This document shows positions 51,033 through 62,159 of a stretch of DNA of 64,000 nucleotides, piece by piece. Made by a program: the position numbers and the translations under genes. The stretch covers positions 35,047,087-35,111,086 of the forward strand of contig OY759216.1 of assembly GCA_963662175.1 (NCBI GenBank). Direction: 5' to 3'. Under the pieces are notes generated by a model. It had not been told where the DNA came from. It was given only the letters and a program-made list of their open reading frames with translations, and searched no databases. Positions within the stretch are counted from its first letter, which is position 1. Each line of letters opens with the position of its first letter. The DNA comes from Aradus depressus (Eukaryota > Arthropoda > Insecta > Hemiptera > Aradidae).

Positions 51033-51275
51033 TCCTTGACCACAAAAATAACGACCCCACTTTTGTCATGGAGTGCGTCATTCATCGTATTGCTTTAAGC
51101 CTTCGAACTAAAGATCTATTGGCTCTATCACAAAACGAAAAGAATAAGGCAGAGTTCCACTCAATATTATATTTTCTAACAAATGTACTGAACTATTTAT
51201 TTTAATTTTTATTTTTGCTGTGTAGAGTGCTTTGTGCACTGGAAACAGGAATAAAGATTTTTTTTTTTTTATAAA
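51033..51275 (+). pseudogene. Possible LINE C-terminus
   Basis: The frame 'DHKNNDPTFVMECVIHRIAL' then 'FHSILYFLTNVLNYLF' and TAA resembles a decayed zinc tail plus the final helix of a LINE ORF2. It is followed by 'aataaagattttt'. Weak evidence. Confidence 0.35.
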
Positions 51276-51304
51276 TATATAAAAATTATATATATTACTA
51301 TGAG

Positions 51305-51650
51305 GAGGGCGCCGGTAGCTTAGTGGTATTCGTGCTTGACTTCTGAGCTCAAGAACGTGGGTTCGTAGCCCGACCGAGGCCCTTAGTTTATTTTATCTGG
51401 GAGCTAAAATAAACTTAAGCACGCCGTCCTTCGGATGGGACGTTAAGCGATGGTCCCGAGCCTGTACGATGTCAGGTACTCGTTAAAGACCCCTACCCTA
51501 GGTGAATAAAAATTTAGGGTAGGCAAAATTTAGGACTCCCACAGTAGAGTCGGGCTCATGTCCACCAGAGTGACGATAGAGCGCTCTGGTAGTAGGCGAT
51601 ATGACCTCGTAGTTAAAGCCCGGGCATGAGTCATAAAACCTAACCTAACC
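51305..51650 (+). mobile_element. SINE A, full length, with 12-bp duplication
   Basis: All parts are present: A box 'tagcttagtggt', B box 'gggttcgtagcc', central domain, 'gagcgctctggtagtaggcg', and 'aaacctaacctaacc' tail. Flanks 'tattactatgag' (51293-51304 and 51651-51662) are perfect. It is among the least diverged copies. Confidence 0.92.
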
Positions 51651-51698
51651 TATTACTATGAGTTTACAATTGTATATAAATTGGTTATGAACCTCCTC

Positions 51699-51894
51699 AT
51701 GGGGCCATGGTGGCCGTGCGGGCTAGAGCGTAGGGCTTTGGTCGCATGGTCTCACCATGGTTTGCGGGTTCGAATCCCGTCCGGGAGTGAGTTTTATTTC
51801 GTAGATAGAACTCCCTCCCGGGGCCATGGATGTCTTAAATAATTATACATAACACATTGACATGGCTAATATGCACCGTTCATAAAGCCAAAAG

Positions 51895-51920
<26 letters not shown>
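51699..51920 (+). mobile_element. SINE B, full length, with 9-bp duplication
   Basis: A tRNA-like head with 'tggccgtgcgggctagagcg' (A box, Leu/Ser-like) and 'gcgggttcgaatcccgtccg' (a near-perfect B box), then 'gtagatagaactccctcccg', 'ggccatggatgt', a tail 'atgcaccgttcataaagcca', and about 30 A. Flanks 'aacctcctc' at 51690-51698 and 51921-51929. Transcription by Pol III is plausible. Confidence 0.92.
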
Positions 51921-51925
<5 letters not shown>

Positions 51926-51929
51926 CCTC

Positions 51930-52390
51930 TACACATGTATTAACCATGTGTTGTTATTCTGTAAATCACGGAATGACATATATTTTTTTTAATGGCTGGA
52001 GAAGGTCAGTAACATATACTTGTACATCATCCAAACAGCTCCAACAAAGAATACATCATATTATTATATTCTCGTTAGATCAATTTATCCTGGTCTCATG
52101 TGGCTCCAAGGCTGCCGCCCAACTCACATCTTGTATCTCTCAATCTCCCCTTAGGGGGAGCGCACTTCTTTTTATTATTTTTTTTTTGTGCCTACCTGTC
52201 GAAAATTGAAGGTTACGAACTTTTTATATTCTCCACAACAAGAAAAGTCGGGTACTTGAGCATTGAATTGACACCATACCAAGGTTGGACCATTAGAGGG
52301 AGATAATTGTTTTCCACCTTCAGAAATAGAGATTGAAAAATAAAATGACCTTTGATGGAGAAGCTTAAATGTAGTTAGTGGGTGTCCATA
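51930..52390. other. Unassigned, with one copy of a 70-bp repeat (F)
   Basis: 52215-52290 ('actttttatattctccacaa', 'attgaattgacaccatacca') recurs at 54835-54905, outside the other end of the nested DNA transposon. No gene. Confidence 0.5.
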
Positions 52391-52501
52391 GTATATACGA
52401 TCCACTCTCGATAATTCGAAAGAAAAACTTGCCACTTATTGAGAATTCGATTTACTGAGAGAAAAAACCAAAATGACTAATGATGAACAATTAAACAAAT
52501 A

Positions 52502-53906
52502 CAGTGGGACCTTCTCTTAGATGGACACCAATGGGGCCGTGGAAGTTGTCCGCCCAGCAGAGGTGTCCTCCTAACGGAGGGAAAAGGAAAATAGAAGCCA
52601 AATTGATAAGCATGAAAGATATCTTTTCTAAACACGTGTATCGTATGTAAAAAATGTTGTTCATTGAACAACTGAATACAGTTTTAAAAAATAAGAAATT
52701 TGTAATAAAATCAGAAATGACCCCGCACCATTCCTATGGGAAATTGGCTCCCGGCGAAATTGGCTGAAATTTTGAGGAAATGTTCCTCGTGTCATGTAGA
52801 TCGTAAGTCTCTATAGGCTCGACTAGCAAAAAATAATATTTTTCGAAATTACGAGCGTTTTTCGAAACTGAGATTTGTCATTAGATTGAAGTGCTAAATA
52901 ATAAGTTTCAATGGCAATTTAATAATTTTATAAATTGTAACGTTGGATTTAAAACGGAAGCTAAATTAACCAAACTTGCAGAATTTTAATATCACAATTA
53001 AGTTGCTCAAAAGCAAAGCTGTTGGGCGCCAGGCCGATCTTCGGCCACTCAACTCGATAAGACAAAATAATGCTAAATTCGACTAGCTTTAAGAACGTGA
53101 GAATCCGCATCGCTTTCGTCGCGGGGTATTAGACAAAGGAATAACAGACAAACATAAATCAAAATAAAACACTTGAACAACAATGTAACATGGGCTTATA
53201 ATTGAAAATAAAACAAATTCAATCTACAGTGACGATAGTAAATGTCTCGACGTTTAACAACGAAATTTAGAAATTAATTTAAATCCTATTAGGGGCGGCA
53301 TTATAATAGCAAAATTGAACTGAAATATCGGACTCAAAATAATCTCAACTAAAATGGTGTAATACATTTCGCCGGGAGCCAAATTCCCATAGGAATGGTG
53401 CGGGGTCATTTGTACTAGAATCCGAATGTAATGGTATAACGTCTAAGTTCTAAAAAAATCGGACATCTTTTGTTTCAAATTTTTTTTCCCAATCGAGTTT
53501 TCTATATTGTCCTCTACCTGAGAAATTAGAATTAATGACGAAGCATCGACGAGCTTGATTAAGTTCGCGTTGGTTTTAGTAACTGGCAGTATGGAACATT
53601 ACAAACTTCTTGGAATTACGAGTCCCTTTGTAAACACAGGTGCACTACATGGAAAGTTTGGTAGGTTGGTAGTACAATGTACATCGAGAAGTCTAAGAAC
53701 ATATTAAAAATCAACCCTTTCAAATGAGAATTCACAGAATAAACATAAACCGTCCCTCTAGTCTGCTCTTCTCGGTACTCGATTTCACTGTCCGCGTCCG
53801 TCCAAGAGAGGGGCAAATCCCTATATATTCTGCCGGGATCGTAAAAATTGTCCGCCCACCAAGGGTGTCCGGCTATCAGAGGTGACCGCCAAGAGAGGTT
53901 TCACTG
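52502..53906. mobile_element. Middle Tigger-like element
   Basis: The left end 'cagtgggaccttctcttaga', then 'tggacacc', and inverted right end 'cagtgaaacctctcttggcg', then 'gtcacc'. TA flanks at 52500-52501 and 53907-53908. 'gtccgccca' words lie inside both ends. A non-autonomous element of about 1.4 kb. Confidence 0.8.
52715..53411. mobile_element. Inner TIR element with 46-bp inverted ends
   Basis: The left arm 52715-52760 starts 'aaatgaccccgcaccattcc' and ends 'ggctcccggcgaaat'. The right arm 53366-53411 is its reverse complement with one mismatch. The interior is non-coding and AT-rich. Superfamily unknown. Confidence 0.85.
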
Positions 53907-54154
53907 TATATACATAATTATATTAGGAAAATCAAAATTAATCATTCGCTATGTTCATTTTGTGTATTATATGTATTAGTCATGTAAATATGTATACATG
54001 TATGTACATATCAGCACCCCAGAAGTAAACTGTGTTAAGTCACAAAAACCAAATTTTATAGTAGAGCAAATTTAAGTTTTTTTTGGTTATAAAATAATCG
54101 CTAACAGACCAAGGATTATTTTTTCTTGAGTGATAGTATTTTTTTAAAATTACT

Positions 54155-54497
54155 TAGGTTAGGTTTTATGACTCATGCCTGGGCTTTAACTACGAGGTCA
54201 TATCGCCTACTACCAGAGTGCTCTTTCGTCACTCTGGTGGACATGAGCCCGACTCTACTGTGGGAGTCCTAAATTTTGCCTACCCTAAATTTTTATTCAT
54301 CTAGGGTAGGGGTCTTTAACGACTACCTGACATCGTACAGGCTCGGGACCATCGCTTAACGTCCCATCCGAAGGACGGCGTGCTTAAGTTTATTTTACCT
54401 CCCAGATAAAATAAACTAAGGGCCTCGGTTGGGCTACGAACCCACGACCTTGAGCTCAGAAGTCAAGCACGCATACCACTGAGCTACCGGCGCCCTC
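54155..54497 (-). mobile_element. SINE A, full length
   Basis: Tail 'aggttaggttttatgactca' at the left, tRNA head ending 'gagctaccggcgccctc' at the right. Very close to the 51305 and 25482 copies. No clear duplication was found. Confidence 0.9.
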
Positions 54498-54834
54498 ACA
54501 ACCTTTATATATATTCTTTGCTATCAATATTCTTTTTTGTCATCTTGCTCACTTTTTGAAGACTGAAAGGAAGTGGGAGAAGGAAAGTGGGGATATTCAT
54601 ATTGGGAGTGTTGTTTGTAAACAAAGCTAAGTCGTACATTGAACATAAATGTCAAGGGACCTGACGTTTAATTCGAATTATCAAGAAATTCAAATTACCG
54701 AGGTTCGAATTAACGTGAGTCGACTGTATATTCCTGTAGTAAATTTCCATCGTATACTAAGTAGATATAGTACTATAGTAGGTTTCCATTGTAGATTTCC
54801 GTAGTAAATATATTGGTGTATAATTACAGTTTAC

Positions 54835-55705
54835 ACTTTTTATATTCTCCATAGCAGAAAATTCGAACACTTTTGTGAGGATTGAATTGAAACCATACCA
54901 AGGCATAGGTCTATTACTGTAGTAGGTTTTGCATTGTATATTATGAAATGAAAAGAAATTTTATTATTCTGGAACCGAGGTCTCCTAAAAATAAATACAT
55001 ACAGAGAATAGAGAAGGAACCATGTGAAATAGTATCAGTATTTTGTAAAATGAAATAAATAAAATTGTGCTACATTGAAGAAAACTAGAAATTAATAATA
55101 GGTATATAGGATATATAAAAGAATAACATGAAAAAACAAAAAGTTGACAGCCTAATTATGAAGAAAAAATAAATAAAAGTATCTGCTATATAAATAAAAG
55201 AGAATATGTAAAAAAAATACAAAAAAACAGTATATAGATAAGAAAAAAATACATAGATTAATAAAAACGACAGCGCATAATACTGTGATGGTTGATTATG
55301 AAAGAGAGGGGAGGATGCCCAGACAAGGTTTAAAATAAAATTAATTTTAGACAGTAGGGGCTATAAAGTGTGAGGAGTAAGAAGAAAAATAAAAATACAT
55401 AATAAAATAAGATAAAATGAGGAATAAATGAATGCTTGATGAAAAATATATGTATATAAAAAATAGAAAGAGAAGAAGAAAAATGGGATAAGTAAATAAC
55501 TTCTAAGTTTAGGAACGGGGATAAGTAAATAATTTAAATGATTAGAATAATGAGGTTGACTAATTAGAGAATACGGGGGAGAGAGATGAAGACCTAATCA
55601 AAGGGGAGTGGATTGTTTAGTGAAGAGGAATTGGAATACGTAGGTTTCCATAGTAGATTTTTATATAGTTATATTATTATAGTAGGTTTCTACAGTATAT
55701 ATCTA
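54835..55705. other. Repeat F, 'gtagtaggtttcc' words, then A-rich low-complexity DNA
   Basis: 54835-54905 is the second F copy. 'tagtaggttt' and 'catagtagattt' words recur from 54730 to 55690 and again at 56220-56290. 54950-55560 is A-rich, without coding signal. Confidence 0.5.
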
Positions 55706-56215
55706 TATTTACTAGCGGTAATACCCGGCGTTGCCCGAGGAACTTTGACTTTTCTCCTAATATCTCTCGTTCTTAGGACCCCTGGGCACCATGGCTAGTA
55801 CGCGCCATTCAACGGCGGAAACCACAGCTAGTGAGGTTGATTAAAACATAGACTTCAATCATCCTGGAGCTAAAACTAATTTATTCAAAAAGATTTCTCA
55901 TTAATCGTTGCAATGGTTTTCGAGTTACAAAGATTGCGTGAGTGGATGCTGGGATGGACCAGGGGTTGATTAAAAAATAGACCTTAACCTTCCGGTAGAT
56001 AAAACTTATCTATTCAAAAAGATTCCTCATTAATCATTGCAGTGGTTTTTGAGTTACAAATATTGCGTGGGTGGATGCTGGGATGGACCAGATATTGAGG
56101 TACTAATACGCCTATAACCTTCCACAGACGATGACGAACAAATTTAAAAAAAAATTAATCAAATCCATCGTGAGTTATAGCGGTACAACGCACAGACATT
56201 TTCAGATTTATATAT
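55706..56215 (+). repeat. Interspersed repeat with 'acccggcgttgcccga' and an internal duplication
   Basis: The start 'actagcggtaatacccggcg' is a motif seen at the ends of many insect repeats, several RTE-derived (from memory). Inside, a unit of about 128 bp occurs twice (from about 55836 and 55964: 'ggttgattaaaa', 'ttattcaaaaagatt', 'gtggatgctgggatggacca'). The end is 'acgcacagacattttcagat', then 'ttatatatatgatga'. Confidence 0.65.
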
Positions 56216-56219
56216 ATGA

Positions 56220-57500
56220 TGATTACTTTAGTAGATTTCGTCGAAGGTATATTGCTATTACGTTTCTGTAGTAGGAATATTACTATAGTTCCCCAAAGTA
56301 GTTGTATAATATACCGAAAGAATACAATTTATATTTTCGAATTCTTCCTGTCGAACTCTTCCATATGTCATGCCACGTCGTTATTGTAGAAGAGTGCAAT
56401 ATGGTCCGCGGACCGGAGTGGAGAATTGACTAACCAACTACATATATACGAACCAGGTCATATGTTGCAAAGAATTACTTTCTTACTTAACTAAGGTACA
56501 CACTGATACTTTAGGTGATGCACGTCTGACGCATCTAGTGATGTCCTTCTGACGCTTCAAGTAAAATGAGATAGCCCTGACCTTAGTGCCATCATACACA
56601 GACTGACAATGGCCCACATACGAACCAGGTCACGTCAGGCAACCGGCTATCCACCTTACCTAACCAACGTACACAGAGCTACTTCAAGTGATGCACGTCT
56701 GACGTACGCATAGCCTTGTTCCTCAAGGATATCAAACAGCTACCCCTGACCACCATAAACAAACAATTGGTCAATCAATGCCGATGCAATGTCGCAAAAC
56801 TGACAAAACGTGGTTAACCTTATTTTATTTTGTCCTCGGTTTTTCCTACCAAGCCATTATGTATTAGGTGGGAAACCCGAGGTACATAAAAAAAAAACAA
56901 TCTATAACCACAATTTTTAAAAATTGTTAAGGGTTTGTGTGTTCGACTTGGAAAACATTGATATCTCCATATTGTTATTATATTTCCATCTTCTGATGTG
57001 TCTGAAATGGGACATCGAAGAGTTTTCGGTCCATCGTATCGACTCCAGTCCTCCATCCTCTCGAAGACATCACTTCTTGGTGGTATCCCGAGACAATTGG
57101 TTGATATTTAAATTTTCGTTCAACAAGTGTCTCCTTGAGAAGTTTTGTTGTATAACAATTCTAAAATTGATATTCAGCGTTTGAATAGTTACAACGGACG
57201 CGTCCATTCTAATACAAAACATAGGTACATTAGAATCAATTTTATTTGAAATAATTACAGTTGTCTGTCGTGACATTATGTTTTCTGTTTTCTTGTCTAA
57301 AAAAAAGTCATCTGAAATTCCTAATGTTCCTCCCCTTGCTTTCTCCCTACAATTTTCTGCCTCCGTTTATATATTTTTTTATTTCAATTTCTTACGTATA
57401 CGGAAGATAGATAACGTGTTACGTTAAAATAATTCAACCAATTGATTGAAAAAAATTAAAGTAAAAATAAATAAAATCTGATTACGGGAAAGACCAAATA
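56220..57500. other. Unassigned, with a degenerate duplication of about 176 bp
   Basis: 'acgaaccaggtca' (about 56448 and 56624) and 'gtgatgcacgtctgacg' (about 56514 and 56690) mark two related units. Overlapping short frames at 56820-57276 have no motif. Confidence 0.45.
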
Positions 57501-57507
57501 CCCAAAA

Positions 57508-57846
57508 GAGGGCGCCGGTAGCTCAGTGGTATTCGTGCTTGCTTACTGAGCTCAAGATCGCGGGTTGAAAACCCGGTCAAGGTCCTTAGTTTGATTTTTC
57601 TGGGAGATCAGATAAACATAAGCACAACATCCATCGGATGGGACTTTAAGCGATGGTCCCGAGCCTGTACGATGTCAGGTACTCTTTGAAGACCCCTACT
57701 CTAGGTGAATAAAAGTTTAGCGTAGGCAAAATTTAGAAGTACCATAATAGAGTCGGGCTCATGTCCAACAGAGTGACGAAATAGCGCTCTGGTAGTAGGC
57801 GATATGACCTTGTACTTAAAGCCCGGGCATGAGTCTTAATAATTAA
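57508..57846 (+). mobile_element. SINE A, full length, with 13-bp duplication
   Basis: Complete but diverged (B box degenerate: 'gcgggttgaaaacccg'). Its tail is TTAATAATTAA instead of (AACCT)n. Flanks 'caaatacccaaaa' (57495-57507 and 57847-57859) are perfect despite the diverged body. Confidence 0.88.
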
Positions 57847-57874
57847 CAAATACCCAAAAATACTTTCTTTTTTG

Positions 57875-58010
57875 GAACTATGAACGATGCATATTGGCCA
57901 TAAAAGAAAATTACCACTTTTAACCTTTGTAAATAAGCAGATGATCTAAAGGGACTTAAATGTCTTAAAAGGCTCAAATGCCTTAAAAGATATTTATTTG
58001 ATTTTAATTG
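57875..58010 (+). repeat. SINE B tail scrap and a family I unit
   Basis: 'gaacgatgcatattggccat' (57880-57900) is the inverse of the SINE B tail. 57920-58010 is one family I unit ('cctttgtaaataagcagatg', 'cttaaaaggctcaaatgcct'). Confidence 0.5.
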
Positions 58011-58550
58011 CCAGTTGCTTGTAACAGGATGGGGTGTTTAAAGGTAACAAAACACCAAATCTGAGAAAAGAACCGTTGGTACAATTTACTGCAACCCAAA
58101 CTTAACCTTGGATTTACAAAAATTATAAAGAAAATATGCCAAATCCGTGGTCGGGCGTTCAACTTTTATGCTGACAACGGATTTTGAAAACTTTCCCTTA
58201 CGGTTATTAAAAAAAGCTTGTGTTATAGTAAATTGTTCCGACGGTCCTTCTCTGGGATTCGAAGTTTTGTCAGAACACACAACTTTCATATACAACTAAT
58301 GTAGGTACTGTTCTAGAATATTCCAAGAATTCCGGTAGGTCAGAACTACTTAAGTTCTGGGAACTCCTGGAATGTCTACAAGTGATAATTTGATATAAAA
58401 CGTTATTTTTTTTCGATTTTTAGATGAGTAACTACATTAAATATCTTAAAAACTAAAAAAAAATACTAACTACTTTTAAAAACAAAACAAACAAAAAAAA
58501 AAATTAAAAATTTTAATAATCCCCAAAACAATAAAAAAATTTTTTTTGTT
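58011..58550. other. No recognisable gene
   Basis: A 69-codon minus-strand frame at 58086-58295 has no known motif. The rest is AT-rich. Confidence 0.35.
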
Positions 58551-58554
58551 CATT

Positions 58555-59275
58555 ATTTTTTTTACTGAAACCTTGGTGGAGAGAGTTTTTTTTTTTTTTT
58601 TTGTGAGGGTGGGGGCTTGGTCTTATAAACATATGAGTTCAAACTCCAAGTCTCTAGCTGTAATAGAAGCCGAGATCCCTAAACAGGCTCTGATGAAACC
58701 TGAATATCTTAGAGACGGCAAACCCGATTTCCACCAAACATGGCTATGAACCATCTCGCAAATATCAGCTTTAGAAATGAAAAAAACCGCTTTGAAATCG
58801 GTTCAGCCGTCTTGGAGCTACAATGCCACAGACAGACACACACACACAGACAAAGGCTTCAAACTTATAACATCCCTTCTTTTGCGTCGCGGGTTAAAAA
58901 CAGATTATTACAAATAGTCAAGTTCTATTATTGTTACAAAGATGGAAACTGTCACAAGATCAACCACCCTAGATCAACAAGGAAAAATTAAATGACCTAG
59001 TGATAATGATTAAACGGTTGAACCAATTTCAAAGCGGTTTTTTTTGTTTCAAAATATTTGAACATATTTGCGAGATGGTCCTTAGCCATGTTTGGTGGAA
59101 ATCGGGTATTCCATTTCCAAGATCTGGTTTCATCAGAGCCTGCGTAGGGATCTCGGCCTCTATTACAGCTAGAGACTTGAAGTTTGATCTCAAATGCATA
59201 AAACCAAACCCCCCTCCCAAAAAAAAAAAAAAAAAAAAAAGTCTTCCCCACCAAAGTTTCAGTGCAAAAATTAAT
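58555..59275. repeat. Two family G copies in inverted orientation
   Basis: Plus copy, 58555-58905: 'accttggtggagag', T-run, 'ctccaagtctctagctgtaa', 'atttccaccaaacatggcta', 'cacagacagacacacacaca', 'ttttgcgtcgcgggttaaaa'. Minus copy, 59275-59000, has the same order reversed but stops before the CACA part. The 3' sides face each other across about 95 bp. Confidence 0.75.
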
Positions 59276-59279
59276 GAAC

Positions 59280-60105
59280 AAAAAATGTTTTTTTTGTGTT
59301 GGGTTTTTCTTTTAATTTTTAATTTAATGTTTTAAATATGTTTTATTGTGTGTGGCTATGTGAATTCTTTTTTTTCCATTTTGTGTATTTTTGCGTGCAC
59401 CTTTTTCCGTGGGTATATGTGAGTTTTTTGCGTGTATATGTTTGTGTTTGTGTAAATCTGTGGGTGTTGCCTTTGTTGTTGTCGACAGACACTTGAGACA
59501 TTACATTTCAAGTTTCTTGTATCTATGTGTGTATCATTGGTCCTGTTTCGTGTTTCTATGTGTTCTTGTGTAACCGTATGAGTAAATATCATTGCTTTAC
59601 TTTCCCTCGTGACTGTGTGTGTTTCATGTAGCCAGGACTACACCACTCCTGTAGACACACTACTTACCCCTGGATGTCCTCCTGACATATGTTCCATTCA
59701 GACCAGAAGACCTTTCCTCTAAAAAAAAAAAAAAACATCTTTTATCTACAGGCTACTACCCCACGGTCATTTTTCTTTGTGACGTTTCATTTAAGAGAAA
59801 AACTTTTTCTTTTTTTTCTCTCTTGTACGAAGGGATAGAAAGAAAGTTATACAAACTCGCTTTTATCCTCCTTTATCTCTTTGTAGATTAAAATGTAATC
59901 TTCATTCGTAAAGACTTTCAGTAAATTTCTTGTATTGGACAAAGTGTGTATGTAACAAGCAAGATAAGTCCCTTCAATAACAAAATCACTTGAATGATGC
60001 AGTCATATTTACAACATATTCAATTTTAAGTACAAAATGTCTGTGGACTCTTCTTCATCGCAGTTTTTGGAGATCGGCAGTAAAAAAAATAAAAATAAAA
60101 ATAAA
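59280..60105. other. No recognisable gene; GT-rich low-complexity stretch
   Basis: 59335-59560 is rich in TGTG/GTTT words without a strict period. No coding signal. Confidence 0.45.
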
Positions 60106-60330
60106 ATGGCATTTTTTTTTTTTTTTTGCCTTATGAACGATGCATATTAGCCATGAATATGCCACACGGTATGGGACATGGGAGGAGGACGAAGAGCCCA
60201 GGGGAGAACCCCGGAGCACCCAACCAGCCGCAAGACCGAACCAGGGGACAAGGAACCGCACCATCGGGCCCTCTCTGCAAGCACACTTATACAAACAGGA
60301 AACATTAGCGCAACATGGCCTGAGACGAGG
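60106..60330 (-). mobile_element. SINE B-like tail with an unrelated GC-rich body
   Basis: On the minus strand the 3' end reads 'catggctaatatgcatcgtt', 'cataaggc' and 17 A, as in SINE B. The body upstream is GC-rich ('ggctggttgggtgctccggg', 'ctcttcgtcctcctcccatg') and unlike SINE B; 'ccctggttcggtcttgcg' is only weakly like a B box. Either another SINE subfamily sharing the tail or a chimera. Confidence 0.55.
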
Positions 60331-60334
60331 GTGT

Positions 60335-60725
60335 GCATGTGTAAAATAGCTTTATTGACATTCTTTTAGAACAAAAGCCTCTCCTTTTGGAGGTTTTGAG
60401 TCTACTGCTCTTTCAACAGAAGAAATCAGAAAAGAATTTAACGATTGTTCCTAAATTAAATTAAATTATTTCTTAAGTAAAACTGTTACTTCTTGATTAA
60501 AAATAAAATTAAAATAAAATAAGATAAAACAAAACAAAAGTAAAAAGTAACAATGAGGGTTATTTCTTAAATAATACTGTTACACATTTGTTCCATGTTT
60601 CTCTGTTACTGGCCACTGTGCACCATCCATCCCCTATTCTCTCTACTATCTCGTCCCTCCACCGCAGTCCTGGTCATCCTTTTCCTCTTCTTCTGTCTCT
60701 AGGAATTCCCTCCGGCAGATCGGCA
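60335..60725. other. No recognisable feature
   Basis: No motif; short CT-rich stretch at about 60640-60720. Confidence 0.4.
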
Positions 60726-60729
60726 GTAA

Positions 60730-60968
60730 AATCAATTGTTGAATAGGGGGACTTTTGAATCCTCGTACTAAATTTTGTGTCGAATATTCATTATTTCGGG
60801 AGTTATTAGTGTTTTTGAGTTGAGCCTTTCCCATTATCTCCCCTTTCCTTGGAGTCCATTTGACTGAACATAAATAGGTTTCGTCCTTATGAGGTTCTGG
60901 TAACACATAAAAATTCCTGTTGAAACATTCGTTATCGGGAGTTATCAAAAACACAAAAAAAAACAGAC

Positions 60969-60999
<31 letters not shown>

Positions 61000-61080
61000 C
61001 GTTTTTAGAATCAGGGCGTCTGAAAATATGAAATTTTGGTGAAAACTCATCACCTAATTTCTGACCGTTTACATAACTAT
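60730..61080 (-). repeat. Family A copy with 32-nt T-run
   Basis: Reversed family A: 'cctcgtactaaattttgtgt', 'gggagttattagtgtttttg', 'tttttagaatcagggcgtct', 'aaaactcatcacctaatttc'. The head hairpin ends near 61090 ('actccgtatag'). Confidence 0.65.
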
Positions 61081-61155
61081 ACTCCGTATAGCTGAAGTAG
61101 AAAAATAATAAAATGTTCTTCAGTGGTGGAGTTGGAAAATATATATAAATATTTT

Positions 61156-61460
61156 GGCGCCGGTACCTCAGTGGTATGCGTGTTTGTCTTCTGAGCTCAA
61201 GAACGTGGGTTCGAAACCCGACTTAGTTTATTTTATCTGGGAGGTAAAATAAACTTAACCACGCTGTCCTTCGGATGGGACGTTAAGCGATGGTCCCGAG
61301 CCTGTACGATGTCAGGTACTCGTTAAAGACTCCTACCCTAGATAAATAAAAATTTGGGGTAGGCAAAATTTAGGACTCCCATAGTAGAGTCGGGCTCATG
61401 TCCACCAGAGTGACAAAAGCCCGGGCATGAGTCATAAAACTTAACCTAGAATCATAACTA
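61156..61460 (+). mobile_element. SINE A with two deletions
   Basis: Good A and B boxes ('gggttcgaaacccga' is closer to the B-box consensus than in other copies). The 'cgaggccc' before 'ttagtttattttatctggga' is missing, and about 37 bp are deleted in the 3' domain ('agagtgacaaaagcccgggc'). Flanks 'atatataaatatttt' and 'atatataatatattt' give an approximate duplication. Confidence 0.85.
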
Positions 61461-61474
61461 ATATATAATATATT

Positions 61475-62070
61475 TCTTCCCCAACTATACGAAGTATAAG
61501 GGAATTTATGTAATCGCTCATAAAATTCAATGCGAAGTTTTCAATGGAATTTCATGTTCTCCGACCACCAGATTCCAAATTTGAAAAAAAAAAAAAAATT
61601 GCTGTCTGTCTGTGTGCCTTTATAACCCTGACCACACCAATTTTATATATGTGACCGGAACCTCATAAGGACAACACCTATCGATTTTCAGCCAAATCGG
61701 CCAAAGGGAAATGGTGGATTAGGGGAGAGGTTTAACACAAAAACTATAACAACTGCCGTTGTAATGAATGTATTGACACAAAATTTCATATGTAAAGTCA
61801 AAACCAATAAGGACATAAACCGTCAAATCTCAGCGATATATCGGCCGAAGGGACGTGGGGGTTCAGGGAATTCAGAACCCCTAATAACTGCCGATATAAT
61901 GAATTTATGAACACAAAATTTAGTATAAGGATTTTGGATTCCTACGTAGGTAAGTCAACTATTGATTATTAGCGCAAACGGTCGATTGGTTTTGGAGAGG
62001 GAGCGAAACTTTAATTGATTAATTCGTCCTGGGGAAGTATATTGCCCATTGATTAACCGACGATTTTTTT
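61475..62070 (+). repeat. Family A, most complete copy
   Basis: The head is 'cttccccaactatacgaagt', then 'ataagggaatttatgtaatc'. It continues 'catgttctccgaccaccaga', A-run, three to four boxes ('aactgccgttgtaatgaatg', 'aactgccgatataatgaatt'), 'cggtcgattggttttggaga', 'cctggggaagtatattgccc' and 'gattaaccgacgattttttt'. About 600 bp, no coding frame. It follows a SINE A directly. Confidence 0.75.
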
Positions 62071-62159
62071 AAATATATTTTTTTACTGCCCAGATAATAA
62101 ATATTATATATAATGTAGATGTTGAATTAGCGACTGTAGATTCTAATTGTAGGAATATT

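Larger units (their letters stand above)
52398..54726. mobile_element. Outer pogo-like element of a three-deep nest
   Basis: The left end 'cgatccactctcgataattc' and the inverted right end 'cagtcgactcacgttaattc' match at about 20 of 25 positions, with TA outside both. 'attcgaa' and 'aattcgattt' words lie subterminally. It contains a second TIR element, 52502-53906, and a SINE A, 54155-54497. No transposase frame. Confidence 0.6.

Noticed and set aside
51701..51788. tRNA-Leu/Ser gene
   Set aside because: This is the head of SINE B. It continues into the SINE body with an A-tail and target duplication.
60646..61053. 135-residue minus-strand frame with polylysine
   Set aside because: The lysines derive from the T-run of a family A copy, and the rest is family A sequence.
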